Source: DSUN01 sp035527715 (GTDB lineage Bacteria > Planctomycetota > PUPC01 > DSUN01). From it: 8,724 nucleotides of DNA. Under the pieces are notes generated by a model. It did not search any database. It had not been told where the DNA came from and worked only from the letters and a program-made list of their open reading frames with translations. The stretch covers positions 1-8,724 of the forward strand of contig DATKZY010000049.1 in NCBI GenBank assembly GCA_035527715.1, in the 5' to 3' direction. A program made the translations under genes and the position numbers. Below are positions 1 through 6,348 of the stretch, in pieces (the first letter of the stretch is position 1; each line of letters opens with the position of its first letter).

Positions 1-38
1 TTGCGCGCTAACGGGCGACGGTCCCGGTTCCCCGGGCT

Positions 39-1466
39 TCACTTCGCCTTGTCGTCCTCGACGATCACGGGGTCGGCGTCCTTGAGGCCCTGCTGGCCGC
101 GGACGATGATCAGGGCGCCGGGCTCGACGCCCTCGGCGGCCTCGACAATCGGGCCTTCCGACAGGCCGAGCTTCACCGCGCGGCGATGGGCCTTGCCGTT
201 GTTCACGAGGGTGACCCACGGCTGGTCGTCCACCCAGGTCACTGCGTGCTCGGGGATGACCGGCACGCCCTTCTTCTCGACCAGCACCAGCACGACGCGG
301 GCGAACATGCCCGGCTTCAGGCGGCGGTCGGCATTGGGCACGTGGATCTCGACCTCGATCGTGCGCGTCCGCTCGTCCACCACGGGGCTGATCTTCTGCA
401 CCGTGCCGCGGAAGGTCTCGGCCGGATAGGCGTCCGCGCTCACCGTGGCCTGCGTGGTCCCGGCCTTCAGGAGGGCCAGGTCGCGCTCGGCCACGCCCAC
501 GACCACCTTCACCGTCCTGACGTCCATCAGCGTCACGATGGCGACGCCAGGGGAGACCATGTTCCCCTCGTCGAGGTGCTTGTAGGCGACGACGCCGGCG
601 ATGGGGGCCTCGAGGGTGGATTCCTCGAGGTTGATGTTGGCCAGTTCGAGCGCGGCCTTGGCGGGCAGGATCTTGGCGGCGACGGCGTCGCGGTCCTCCT
701 GGCGTGCGCCCTTCTCGGTGAGTGCGAACTGCTCCTGCGCGGCCCTGAGCTGCTGCTCCGCGCTCCGGACCTGCTGCTCCGCGGTCCGGACCTGCTGCTG
801 CGCCCCCTGATGCCGCTCGCGCGCGATCGTGAACTGGGCCTCCGCCGCGTCGAGCTGCTGCTGCGTCGCCACTTTGTCCCTGAAGAGGTTCCTCGCCCGC
901 TCGACGTCGGCCGCCGCGTTCTTGAGCGAGGCCTGGGCCTGAGCGACGGCGGACTTGGCGCCCTCGACGGCGGCCTGGGCGCCCTCGATGGCGGCCTGGG
1001 CGGCCTTGATGTTGGCCTCGGCGATGGCCAGCTCCTCGGGCCGGGCCTTGGCGTTGACCCGCACCAGCTCGGCCTCGAGGGCCTTCACGGTCGCCTCCGC
1101 CTGCTTCACCTGGGCTGCGAATGCCTCGTGGTCCACCACGGCGACCTGCGTCCCCTTCCTTGCGATGACGGTGCCCTGCTCGATCGGCGTGCCGTCCTCC
1201 AGGCGCAAGGCGTCGAGCCGGCCGCTGACCTTGGACATCAGTCGCACCTCGGCCATGGGCCTCACGGTGCCCGTGAGCGAGGCGAGGCGGCGGAGGTCCC
1301 GCGTCGTCACGCGGATGGCGACGACCCGCGTGGCCTCGGTCGCCTTGGGCGCCTGCTTCGCGGCGGCCTGCTTGTCCAGGTAGCGCTTGTAGCCGGCGGA
1401 GAAGGCGAAGTAGCCCGCTGTCCCCAGCACGATCAGCCAGGCAAGGGTCTTGAGGATCGTCTTCAT
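39..1466 (-). CDS. RND-type efflux periplasmic adaptor (membrane-fusion protein, HlyD/AcrA family)
   Basis: This 475-residue protein is the periplasmic adaptor of a tripartite efflux pump, linking an inner-membrane transporter to the outer-membrane channel. Residues 7-23 form one hydrophobic segment with no lipobox, so it is probably anchored by an uncleaved N-terminal helix. A biotinyl-lipoyl-like strand set (about 64-114, with VSGRLDAL and VAVVDHEAF) is split from its second half (about 284-315, LEAPIAGVVAYKHLDEGNMV) by a long Ala/Gln/Glu-rich coiled-coil hairpin at about 115-283. A beta-barrel (about 318-395, with RGTVQKISPVVDERTRTIEV and LKPGMFA) and a membrane-proximal domain follow. The hairpin is longer than in AcrA-like proteins and contains near-identical heptads. 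The ATG start overlaps the upstream stop codon as ATGA, and AAGGAG (1474-1479) lies 7 nt before it. Family assignment is secure; substrate is unknown. A small CCCGG/CCGGG hairpin (23-36) follows the stop. Confidence 0.93.
   Translation of the reverse strand: MKTILKTLAWLIVLGTAGYFAFSAGYKRYLDKQAAAKQAPKATEATRVVAIRVTTRDLRRLASLTGTVRPMAEVRLMSKVSGRLDALRLEDGTPIEQGTVIARKGTQVAVVDHEAFAAQVKQAEATVKALEAELVRVNAKARPEELAIAEANIKAAQAAIEGAQAAVEGAKSAVAQAQASLKNAAADVERARNLFRDKVATQQQLDAAEAQFTIARERHQGAQQQVRTAEQQVRSAEQQLRAAQEQFALTEKGARQEDRDAVAAKILPAKAALELANINLEESTLEAPIAGVVAYKHLDEGNMVSPGVAIVTLMDVRTVKVVVGVAERDLALLKAGTTQATVSADAYPAETFRGTVQKISPVVDERTRTIEVEIHVPNADRRLKPGMFARVVLVLVEKKGVPVIPEHAVTWVDDQPWVTLVNNGKAHRRAVKLGLSEGPIVEAAEGVEPGALIIVRGQQGLKDADPVIVEDDKAK
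750..800. repeat. 21-bp tandem repeat inside the adaptor gene
   Basis: Positions 750-770 and 771-791 differ at one base, and 792-800 begins a third, partial copy. Each unit encodes seven residues (EQQVRSA or EQQVRTA type), one heptad of the adaptor's second hairpin helix. The reading frame is preserved. Confidence 0.7.
958..1020. repeat. Second 21-bp tandem repeat inside the adaptor gene
   Basis: Positions 958-978 and 979-999 differ at one base; 1000-1020 is a more diverged third unit. They encode heptads of the type AAIEGAQ/AAVEGAK in the first hairpin helix (about residues 150-170). Confidence 0.7.
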
Positions 1467-2896
1467 TTCTGGGCTCCTTCTGCCGGCGGCTCGAGGGCGC
1501 CGGTGGCCCGCTCGAGGGCGAGCCGGGCCATCATGTGCGCGTGCAGCGCACGGTAGTAGATCGCCTGGGTGCGTGAGAGCGCCTGGCGAGCGTCGAGGAC
1601 CTCGATCTCGGTGGTCACGCCGCCCTTGTAGCCCACCTGGGCCAGGCGCAGGCCCTCCTGCGCCCGCCCGGTGTTGGCCGACTGCGAGGCCACCAGCTTC
1701 TCGGCGTCCTCGATGCTCAGCAGGGCCTGCTGCACCTCGAGCAGCACCTGGTCCTCGGCGTCGAGCAGGCCGATCTCCTGCATCTTCAGCTTCGCCCGCT
1801 CCTGCCGCACCCGGCCCTTGGTCCTGAAGCCGTCGAACAGCGTCCACGCGGCGTTGGCCCCGGCCGACCACGCGTCGTTCCACTTGATGTTGGTCATCGA
1901 GTGCGGGTCGGGCTTCGCATACGTCCCTGTCCAGAACAGGTCGAGCATGGGGAACCAGCCGGCGCTGGTGGCCTTGACGGCCTCGTGCTGGAGGCGGATG
2001 GCGAGCTCGGCCAGGAGCAGCTCGGGCCGCTGGCGGTAGGCCCGGCCCACCGCATCGGCCAGCTCGGGGCTGACCCGCTCGTGCGCGAGCTTGCCCGTGA
2101 GGGCCACCTGGCTGCCTTGCGACACGCCCAGGATCCGCAGCAGCACGGCCTTGGCCAGGCGCAGGGCGTTCTGCCGCTCGATCAGCTCGGCCTCGATGTT
2201 GCTGATCTCCACCCGGGCGCGCAGCACGTCGAACTCCTTGGCCGCGCCGGCCTTGAGTTTCTTCTCCACCTCCTCGAGGTAGCGGCGCGCCAGCTCCAGG
2301 TCGCCCTCGCTCACCTTCACCAGCTCGGCGGCCAGGAGCACGTCGTAATATGCCTTGCGGGTGAGGAAGAGGACGCCTTGGACGGCGCCGCGGATTTGTT
2401 CGTCGGCGAGGAGGGCGTAGACCCTGGCGGCGCGGATGCCCGCCTGGATCGCCCCGCCGCGAAAGACAGGCTGGCGGAGCGCCAGGTCAACCGAGTAGTT
2501 GTTCAGGCTGCCGATGGTGATCGTCTCCGGCCCGGCGGAGAAGCTCGACACCTCGTCCACGCGGCGATACGAGCCGGTGAGCGCGGCGATGGGGTAGATG
2601 GCCGACCAGGCCTCGGTGAGGCGGCCGGCGGCCACCTCCCTCTCCTCGATGGTGGCCAGGAGCTGCTTGTTGTTGCCCACGGCCAGCACCTGGGCCGCCT
2701 CGAGCGACAGCTCGCCCGCGATCCTCGGGCGCACCGTGTCGTCGCCCGCCCGCTCGCGCTGCCAGGACTTGAGCGCCGCCTCGCGGCTCGCCGCCAGGTC
2801 GGCCTTGAGCCGACCCAGGCTCATGCACCCGCACGTCACGAGCGCTGCCGCAAGCGCTGCCGACCCGATGTCACGTCGAGTTCCTCGCATGGCCAC
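1463..2896 (-). CDS. TolC-like outer-membrane efflux channel protein (OEP family)
   Basis: The 477-residue product is an outer-membrane factor, the trimeric channel through which a tripartite pump expels substrate. It shows the usual family pattern of two similar halves of long amphipathic helices joined by strands. The first half carries LSLEAAQVLAVGNNKQLLAT at about 64-83 and then AWSAIYPIAALTGSYRR. The second half has the matching AGWFPMLDLFWTGTY and later GLRLAQVGYKGGVTTEIEVL near the C terminus. Residues 11-22 are hydrophobic and end LVTC, so it may be a lipoprotein with Cys22 acylated, although Thr at -1 is not typical. I chose GTG at 2896 because GGAG (2904-2907) lies 7 nt upstream. 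The in-frame ATG at 2890 would be 13 nt away. The gene starts 12 nt after the tetR stop and overlaps the adaptor gene by 4 nt, so the three are almost certainly one operon. Confidence 0.93.
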   Translation of the reverse strand: MAMRGTRRDIGSAALAAALVTCGCMSLGRLKADLAASREAALKSWQRERAGDDTVRPRIAGELSLEAAQVLAVGNNKQLLATIEEREVAAGRLTEAWSAIYPIAALTGSYRRVDEVSSFSAGPETITIGSLNNYSVDLALRQPVFRGGAIQAGIRAARVYALLADEQIRGAVQGVLFLTRKAYYDVLLAAELVKVSEGDLELARRYLEEVEKKLKAGAAKEFDVLRARVEISNIEAELIERQNALRLAKAVLLRILGVSQGSQVALTGKLAHERVSPELADAVGRAYRQRPELLLAELAIRLQHEAVKATSAGWFPMLDLFWTGTYAKPDPHSMTNIKWNDAWSAGANAAWTLFDGFRTKGRVRQERAKLKMQEIGLLDAEDQVLLEVQQALLSIEDAEKLVASQSANTGRAQEGLRLAQVGYKGGVTTEIEVLDARQALSRTQAIYYRALHAHMMARLALERATGALEPPAEGAQK

Positions 2897-2908
2897 AGTC
2901 AGTCTCCG

Positions 2909-3547
2909 TCAGCTCTTCTTCCGCAGGATCAGGCTCAGAATCGTCTTCCGCAGCCGCGCCACGCGCTCGGCCAGGGGCTCCTGGGGCTCGTGGATCAGCC
3001 ACTGCGCGACAAAGGCGTTCAGGATGCCCTGCAAGCACGCCGCGAGGTCCGCCGCACCGATGTCCACGAACACCCCCGCCGCGATCCCGCGCTCGAGCAC
3101 CTGGGTGAACGCCGTCTGGGCCTCCCCGATGAGTGCCAGGGCGCGAGGGGGCAGGGCGAGCGACGCGTCGCCGTGCTCCGCCAGCGGGGTCTGGAACACG
3201 ACGCGTGCGAAGCCCTTGTGCTCGTCGAGCAGGGCGACGCGAAGCTCGATGACCGCCTCGACGGCCTTCACGGGGTCCTCCTCGCCCAGCACCCGCTCCC
3301 CGAAGAGCGCCAGCGCCTGCTCGATCAGGCTCGCCAGCACCTCCTCGTACAGCTCCTCCTTGCTCTGGAAGAAGTTGTAGAGGGTGCCGACGGCGAACTC
3401 GGCCTCCTGGGCGATCTGCTCCACGGTCGAGCCGCGGTAGCCGTTGCGTGCGAACACCCGCTCGGCGGCCTCGGCAATCTCGCGGCGGTGGGCCAGCCGC
3501 TCCCGCTCCTTCCGCGGCAGCCCCTGCGTTGGCTCTTCTCCGCCCAT
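2909..3547 (-). CDS. TetR-family transcriptional regulator, probable repressor of the efflux operon
   Basis: This 212-residue protein has the TetR/AcrR N-terminal DNA-binding domain. Helix 1 is REIAEAAERVFARNGYRGST (about 22-41), and the helix-turn-helix is VEQIAQEAEFAVGTLYNFFQSKEELYEEVL (42-71), close to the family consensus. The remaining 140 residues are helical and poorly conserved, as expected for a ligand-binding and dimerisation domain. It is the first gene of the efflux operon, so it probably represses its own promoter and is released by a pump substrate; that role is inferred from family and position. I chose ATG at 3547 because AGGAGGAGAG (3555-3564) lies just upstream. An in-frame ATG at 3577 would add ten residues (MAHSQEESFK) but has no visible ribosome-binding site. 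The N terminus is charged and rich in Arg, Glu and Lys. Family assignment is secure; the inducer is unknown. Confidence 0.93.
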   Translation of the reverse strand: MGGEEPTQGLPRKERERLAHRREIAEAAERVFARNGYRGSTVEQIAQEAEFAVGTLYNFFQSKEELYEEVLASLIEQALALFGERVLGEEDPVKAVEAVIELRVALLDEHKGFARVVFQTPLAEHGDASLALPPRALALIGEAQTAFTQVLERGIAAGVFVDIGAADLAACLQGILNAFVAQWLIHEPQEPLAERVARLRKTILSLILRKKS

Positions 3548-3554
3548 CTTGAAG

Positions 3555-3564
3555 CTCTCCTCCT
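3555..3564 (-). promoter_or_regulatory. Shine-Dalgarno site deciding the tetR start
   Basis: Read on the minus strand this is AGGAGGAGAG, the strongest ribosome-binding motif in the window. Its AGGAG core ends 9 nt before the ATG at 3547. It lies inside the longer open frame that begins at the ATG at 3577, which favours the shorter protein. Confidence 0.6.
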
Positions 3565-3607
3565 GCGAATGAGCCATCGCTCACGCCGAGAGCGCGGGCT
3601 CAGTCTG

Positions 3608-3621
3608 TGAATCTATGTTCA
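3608..3621. promoter_or_regulatory. Candidate TetR operator
   Basis: The sequence TGAATCTATGTTCA has the dyad pattern TGAA-nn-TA-nn-TTCA. It touches the -10 box and covers the predicted transcription start, a standard repressor position. A wider inverted pair, GTGAAT (3607-3612) and ATTCAC (3637-3642), brackets the -10 region. Binding by the adjacent regulator is inferred from position only. Confidence 0.4.
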
Positions 3622-3649
3622 TTATATGCCAGGGACATTCACGAGTCAA
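3621..3649 (-). promoter_or_regulatory. Sigma-70 promoter of the tetR-efflux operon
   Basis: On the minus strand there is TTGACT (-35, 3644-3649), a 17-nt spacer and a perfect TATAAT (-10, 3621-3626). The predicted transcription start is near 3614, giving a leader of about 67 nt before the ATG at 3547. The site lies in a locally AT-rich patch within GC-rich DNA, which makes chance occurrence less likely. Confidence 0.75.
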
Positions 3650-3741
3650 GCCAGCTTGTTCCGGCGCGCGGATTACGCTCTCGTCAGGCTGTAGTCATCC
3701 CGCAGCAACCGCTGGTGTGGATAATGGGCGGCAAGTAGGCG

Positions 3742-3769
3742 TTGAAAAGCGCTGCGACCCTGGTACAAT
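3742..3769 (+). promoter_or_regulatory. Sigma-70 promoter of the glycosyltransferase gene
   Basis: TTGAAA (-35, 3742-3747) is followed after 16 nt by TACAAT (-10, 3764-3769). The preceding TGG makes this an extended -10 element. Predicted transcription starts near 3776, leaving a leader of roughly 28 nt. It points away from the tetR promoter, about 90 nt to the left, so the two units are divergent. Confidence 0.65.
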
Positions 3770-3803
3770 GGCTGTCTGTCCCCATTGAGGCACAGGAGTG
3801 GCA

Positions 3804-5492
3804 ATGGCTCCGGCGAACGCTTCGACCCGTGGCGCCCTCGCGCTCATTCTCGGCGCGGGGCTGCTCATCTTCGTCCCCTCGCTGGTCACGCGCGACCCGT
3901 GGAACCCCGACGAGCCGCGGGCGACCGAGGTTGCCCGCGAAATGGCCGCCTCGGGCAACTACCTGGTGCCGCACCTGAACGGCGCGCCCTACTCGGACAA
4001 GCCGCCGGTCTTCTACTGGCTCGCCTCGGGCTTCTGGCACCTGGGCTTCGGCCTGAACTCCGGCCGCATGGTGTCGCTGCTCGCCTCCCTGGGCACGGCC
4101 GTCCTCGTCTACGCCCTCGGGCGGCGGACGCACTCGCCCGAGACGGGGCTGGTCGCCGCCCTCGTGACCCTCACCGTCCAGCTCTTCCCGTTCATCGGCA
4201 AGCAGGGGGTGCTCGACCCGCTCCTGGCGTGTTTCACGACGGCGAGCATCTATTGCGCCGTCGCGGCCTTCGAGGGGGGCGAACGGCGGGGACGCTGGTG
4301 GCTTGCGGCCTATGCACTGGCGGCCCTCGCGTTCCTCACGAAAGGCCCGGTCGGCATCGCGGTGCCGCTCCTGGTGGCCGCGGCCTATGGCGTGTTGCGT
4401 CGGGGCGCGGTGCGCAAGGGCGGCTGGTGGCACCTGGCGGGTGCGGCGCTCCTCGTCGGCATGGTCGCCGCCTGGCTCGCGCCCGCCTGCATCCACGGAG
4501 GGAAGGAGTACACGAACGACATTCTCTTCCAGCAGACGGCTCAGCGCATGGGCGAGGAGGCCAGCCACCGCCAGCCGTGGTACCACTACGTTGCCTTCTC
4601 GCCAGGATACCTTCTGCCGTGGACGCCTCTGCTGGTGCTCGCCCTCGTGTGGGTGTTCCGCACCCGACGGGGCGAGGGCGACCGGGCGGCCATCCTGGGC
4701 GCCGCGTGGTTCATCGCCGTCCTGGTCTTCTTCTCGCTCTTCTCGGGCAAGCGCGAGCGCTACCTGTTGCCCCTCGTGCCGGCCGTGGGCCTGCTGTGCG
4801 GTCGCTACATCGTCGCCGTGATCAAGGGGGAGCGTTCGCCCCTTCGTGGCCATCAGGGGCTGTGGAAGGCCAGCTTCGTCCTCCTCGGCCTCATCGCCAT
4901 CGCGCTGGGCGCCGTGGCGCTGGAGCCGGGGGCCGTCGCCCGCCGCTTCGCCAAGGACCCCGAGGTGATGGCCGAGGTGAGGGCCGCCCTGACCCCAGGC
5001 GTCCTCGTCGGCGCCGGCGTGTCGGGCCTCGTGATGCTGGGCCTCTGCTTCTGGGGCATCCGCCTGCCGCGCGGCGGGGCGGGCGAGATGCGGCGGGTCC
5101 TCACCCTCGCCGGCGCGACGCTGGTCCTCGGCCTCGCCGTGGACCTCCTGGCCACGCCGATCATCAACCGCTTCAAGACAGGCCGCGACCTCGTCGAGGC
5201 GGCCGGGCCGTATCTGAGCGACGCCGACGAGGTGATCCTCTACCAGTCCGACTACTCGGGCGTCTACAACCTCTTCGCCCGGCGGACCCGCATGCCCGTG
5301 CTCTATAAGGAGGAGGAGCTGCGCCACGCGCTCCGGTCCCCGCGCCGCGTCGCCGTGATCGCCAAGGAAGGCAGGGAGGTGTCCGCGCGCGACCTCGAGA
5401 AGGCGTCCGGCGCACGCGTCGTCGCCCAGGAGCGAGTCGGCCACCGCAGGATCGTCGTCCTCGCCAACTGGAAGGCGCCGCAGGCGGAGTGA
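3804..5492 (+). CDS. ArnT/PMT-like (GT39-type) polytopic membrane glycosyltransferase
   Basis: This 562-residue integral membrane protein resembles the ArnT/PMT_2 group, which transfers a sugar from a polyprenyl-phosphate donor to a lipid or protein acceptor on the periplasmic face. The first extracytoplasmic loop carries the diagnostic DPWNPDEPR (31-39), with Asp36-Glu37 as the likely metal-binding or catalytic pair, followed by YSDKPPVFYW (63-72). Other landmarks are GVLDPLLACFTT (135-146), FLTKGPVGIAVP (178-189), QPWYHY (258-263) and SGKRERYLLPLVP (314-326). About ten or more hydrophobic segments run to residue 450. A soluble alpha/beta tail (about 452-562) follows, as is common in this group. 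ATG at 3804 has AGGAG 5 nt upstream; GTG at 3798 with GAGG 7 nt upstream is an alternative two codons longer. The acceptor is not evident. No lipid A or aminoarabinose genes adjoin, so I do not name it arnT. Confidence 0.88.
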   Translation: MAPANASTRGALALILGAGLLIFVPSLVTRDPWNPDEPRATEVAREMAASGNYLVPHLNGAPYSDKPPVFYWLASGFWHLGFGLNSGRMVSLLASLGTAVLVYALGRRTHSPETGLVAALVTLTVQLFPFIGKQGVLDPLLACFTTASIYCAVAAFEGGERRGRWWLAAYALAALAFLTKGPVGIAVPLLVAAAYGVLRRGAVRKGGWWHLAGAALLVGMVAAWLAPACIHGGKEYTNDILFQQTAQRMGEEASHRQPWYHYVAFSPGYLLPWTPLLVLALVWVFRTRRGEGDRAAILGAAWFIAVLVFFSLFSGKRERYLLPLVPAVGLLCGRYIVAVIKGERSPLRGHQGLWKASFVLLGLIAIALGAVALEPGAVARRFAKDPEVMAEVRAALTPGVLVGAGVSGLVMLGLCFWGIRLPRGGAGEMRRVLTLAGATLVLGLAVDLLATPIINRFKTGRDLVEAAGPYLSDADEVILYQSDYSGVYNLFARRTRMPVLYKEEELRHALRSPRRVAVIAKEGREVSARDLEKASGARVVAQERVGHRRIVVLANWKAPQAE

Positions 5493-5502
5493 CAAGGGCC
5501 TT

Positions 5503-5600
5503 CTGCCTGAAGGCAGGACTCCGAACGCGCCCATAACCTGTTAGGATTCATGCCTTTAGGCAGTCTTCGCATGCTGGGAGTCCTGCCTTTAGGCAGTCTT
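5503..5600. repeat. Three copies of a REP-like palindrome, one inverted
   Basis: The core CTGCCT-nn-AGGCAG occurs at 5503-5516 and 5583-5596. At 5551-5563 it occurs as TGCCTTTAGGCAG, without the first C. Copies two and three share 17 nt exactly (5551-5567 and 5584-5600). Copy one is inverted: its complement matches 5577-5596 over 20 nt with one mismatch (GGAGTCCTGCCTTTAGGCAG). A transcript from the glycosyltransferase gene could therefore form either three small hairpins or one 20-bp stem. Confidence 0.75.
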
Positions 5601-5693
5601 TGCCCTCCCTCCCAGCCTCTCGATGCCCCATGCTCCACGGCGCTCACCCACGCGCAACGCGCCCGAGCGCCTGGGGGGCGGGGGGTGAGCGCC

Positions 5694-5719
5694 CAAGGGT
5701 GCCAACCAAGGGTGCCAAC
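5694..5719 (+). repeat. 13-bp tandem duplication ahead of the hairpin
   Basis: CAAGGGTGCCAAC occurs twice head to tail. The second copy supplies the left arm of the hairpin at 5713-5740, and the first copy carries the same TGCCAAC, so it could pair with part of the right arm instead. Confidence 0.7.
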
Positions 5720-5745
5720 TCCCCCCCTCAGGAGTTGGCATTCTT
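5713..5745 (+). terminator. Probable Rho-independent terminator downstream of the glycosyltransferase gene
   Basis: TGCCAACTCC (5713-5722) pairs perfectly with GGAGTTGGCA (5731-5740) across an 8-nt loop, and the stem is followed by TTCTT. The stem is strong but the T tract is short and broken. It lies about 220 nt beyond the stop codon. It could instead be a member of an interspersed repeat family. Confidence 0.5.
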
Positions 5746-6177
5746 GACGGCCGGCCGGGGCACACCTCGTCCTTCACACCTCCGCCAACATCGCCATAAC
5801 CGTATATTCCACTGGATGTTACGCCCTCTGGCCGCCAATCGCCGCGCCCAACTGGTTCACCTGCCCGGACTGAACCAGACGGCTGGAGCCGCGAGAACCG
5901 CCCATTCCCGCCCATCTGCCCCATCTGTTCGGGGGCAAACGCGCGTCACGGCTCTTGCGAAACGAAGCACTTGGGGCTGGGGCCGGCCTGGCTCGCCACG
6001 CCTTCACCGTACGGCTCTCTCATCCGCTACTCCATGCCAGTTGACTGGCGCTCTCCGAGGAGTCGAGCCGACCAAGACCTTGCGAAGCGGAACCAAGTGG
6101 CCGGACCCCGTTGGGGACATGGCGAACTGCACGCCGCTATGGTGACTGGGGCCGGCCTCGCATTTCATCCCCTGGCG

Positions 6178-6192
6178 CGTCGGGACCCGACG
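6178..6192. repeat. 15-nt perfect palindrome
   Basis: CGTCGGG-A-CCCGACG is fully symmetric around one base. It has no T tract on either side, so it is a poor terminator. No gene start is near, so no role is evident. Confidence 0.4.
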
Positions 6193-6266
6193 ATGCCGAA
6201 TAGATGTTTGGGAAGTCCCGCTCTCGGCCCTGCTTCCGGCTTGACAGGCTTGCTCATGGATGTCCC

Positions 6267-6325
6267 CCGAACCAACCCGAACTACTCACCCGCGTTTTCC
6301 CGCTCCTGTGCATCCGTTGGTTAGG
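6267..6325. repeat. Imperfect inverted repeat beside the lipoprotein gene's 3' end
   Basis: CCGAACCAAC (6267-6276) pairs with GTTGGTTAGG (6316-6325) at nine of ten positions across a 39-nt gap. The arms do not continue inward, so it does not form an extended stem. It ends 23 nt from the stop codon of the minus-strand lipoprotein gene and could be a 3' mRNA structure. Confidence 0.4.
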
Positions 6326-6348
6326 CCGACATTTCTTCGATATCTCGT

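Larger units (their letters stand above)
5493..6348. other. 856-bp stretch with no supportable gene
   Basis: Both strands have open frames here (for example 5600-6145 and 5971-6324 on plus, and 5589-5924 on minus). Their products are rich in Pro, Arg, Gly and Ser, lack recognisable domains and have no convincing ribosome-binding site. What the stretch does hold is a set of inverted repeats (5503-5600), a 13-bp tandem repeat and terminator-like hairpin (5694-5745), a 13-bp sequence CTGGGGCCGGCCT repeated at 5977-5989 and 6146-6158, a 15-nt palindrome (6178-6192) and an inverted pair (6267-6325). It may be decayed sequence or a repeat-rich spacer. Confidence 0.6.

Noticed and set aside
186..3610. 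Long plus-strand open frames (186-1556 and 1901-3610) opposite the efflux genes
   Set aside because: Their products are rich in Arg, Gly, His and Leu with no domains, and they mirror the high-GC third positions of the well-supported minus-strand genes.
3684..5534. 616-residue minus-strand open frame opposite the glycosyltransferase gene
   Set aside because: It has a biased Arg/Gly/Glu/Asp composition and no recognisable motif, and it covers the whole gene with its clear family motifs. It is an antisense artefact of high GC.
5503..5600. CRISPR array
   Set aside because: There are only three copies, one inverted, with unequal short gaps and no cas genes.
5600..6324. Possible genes in the spacer (5600-6145 and 5971-6324 plus, 5589-5924 minus)
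   Set aside because: There is no ribosome-binding site, no domain and low-complexity composition, and the first and third run through the repeat elements.
6266..6326. Integron attC site ending in GTTAGGC
   Set aside because: The left end (CCCGAAC) does not fit RYYYAAC, the inner arms do not pair, and no integrase or second clear attC is present.
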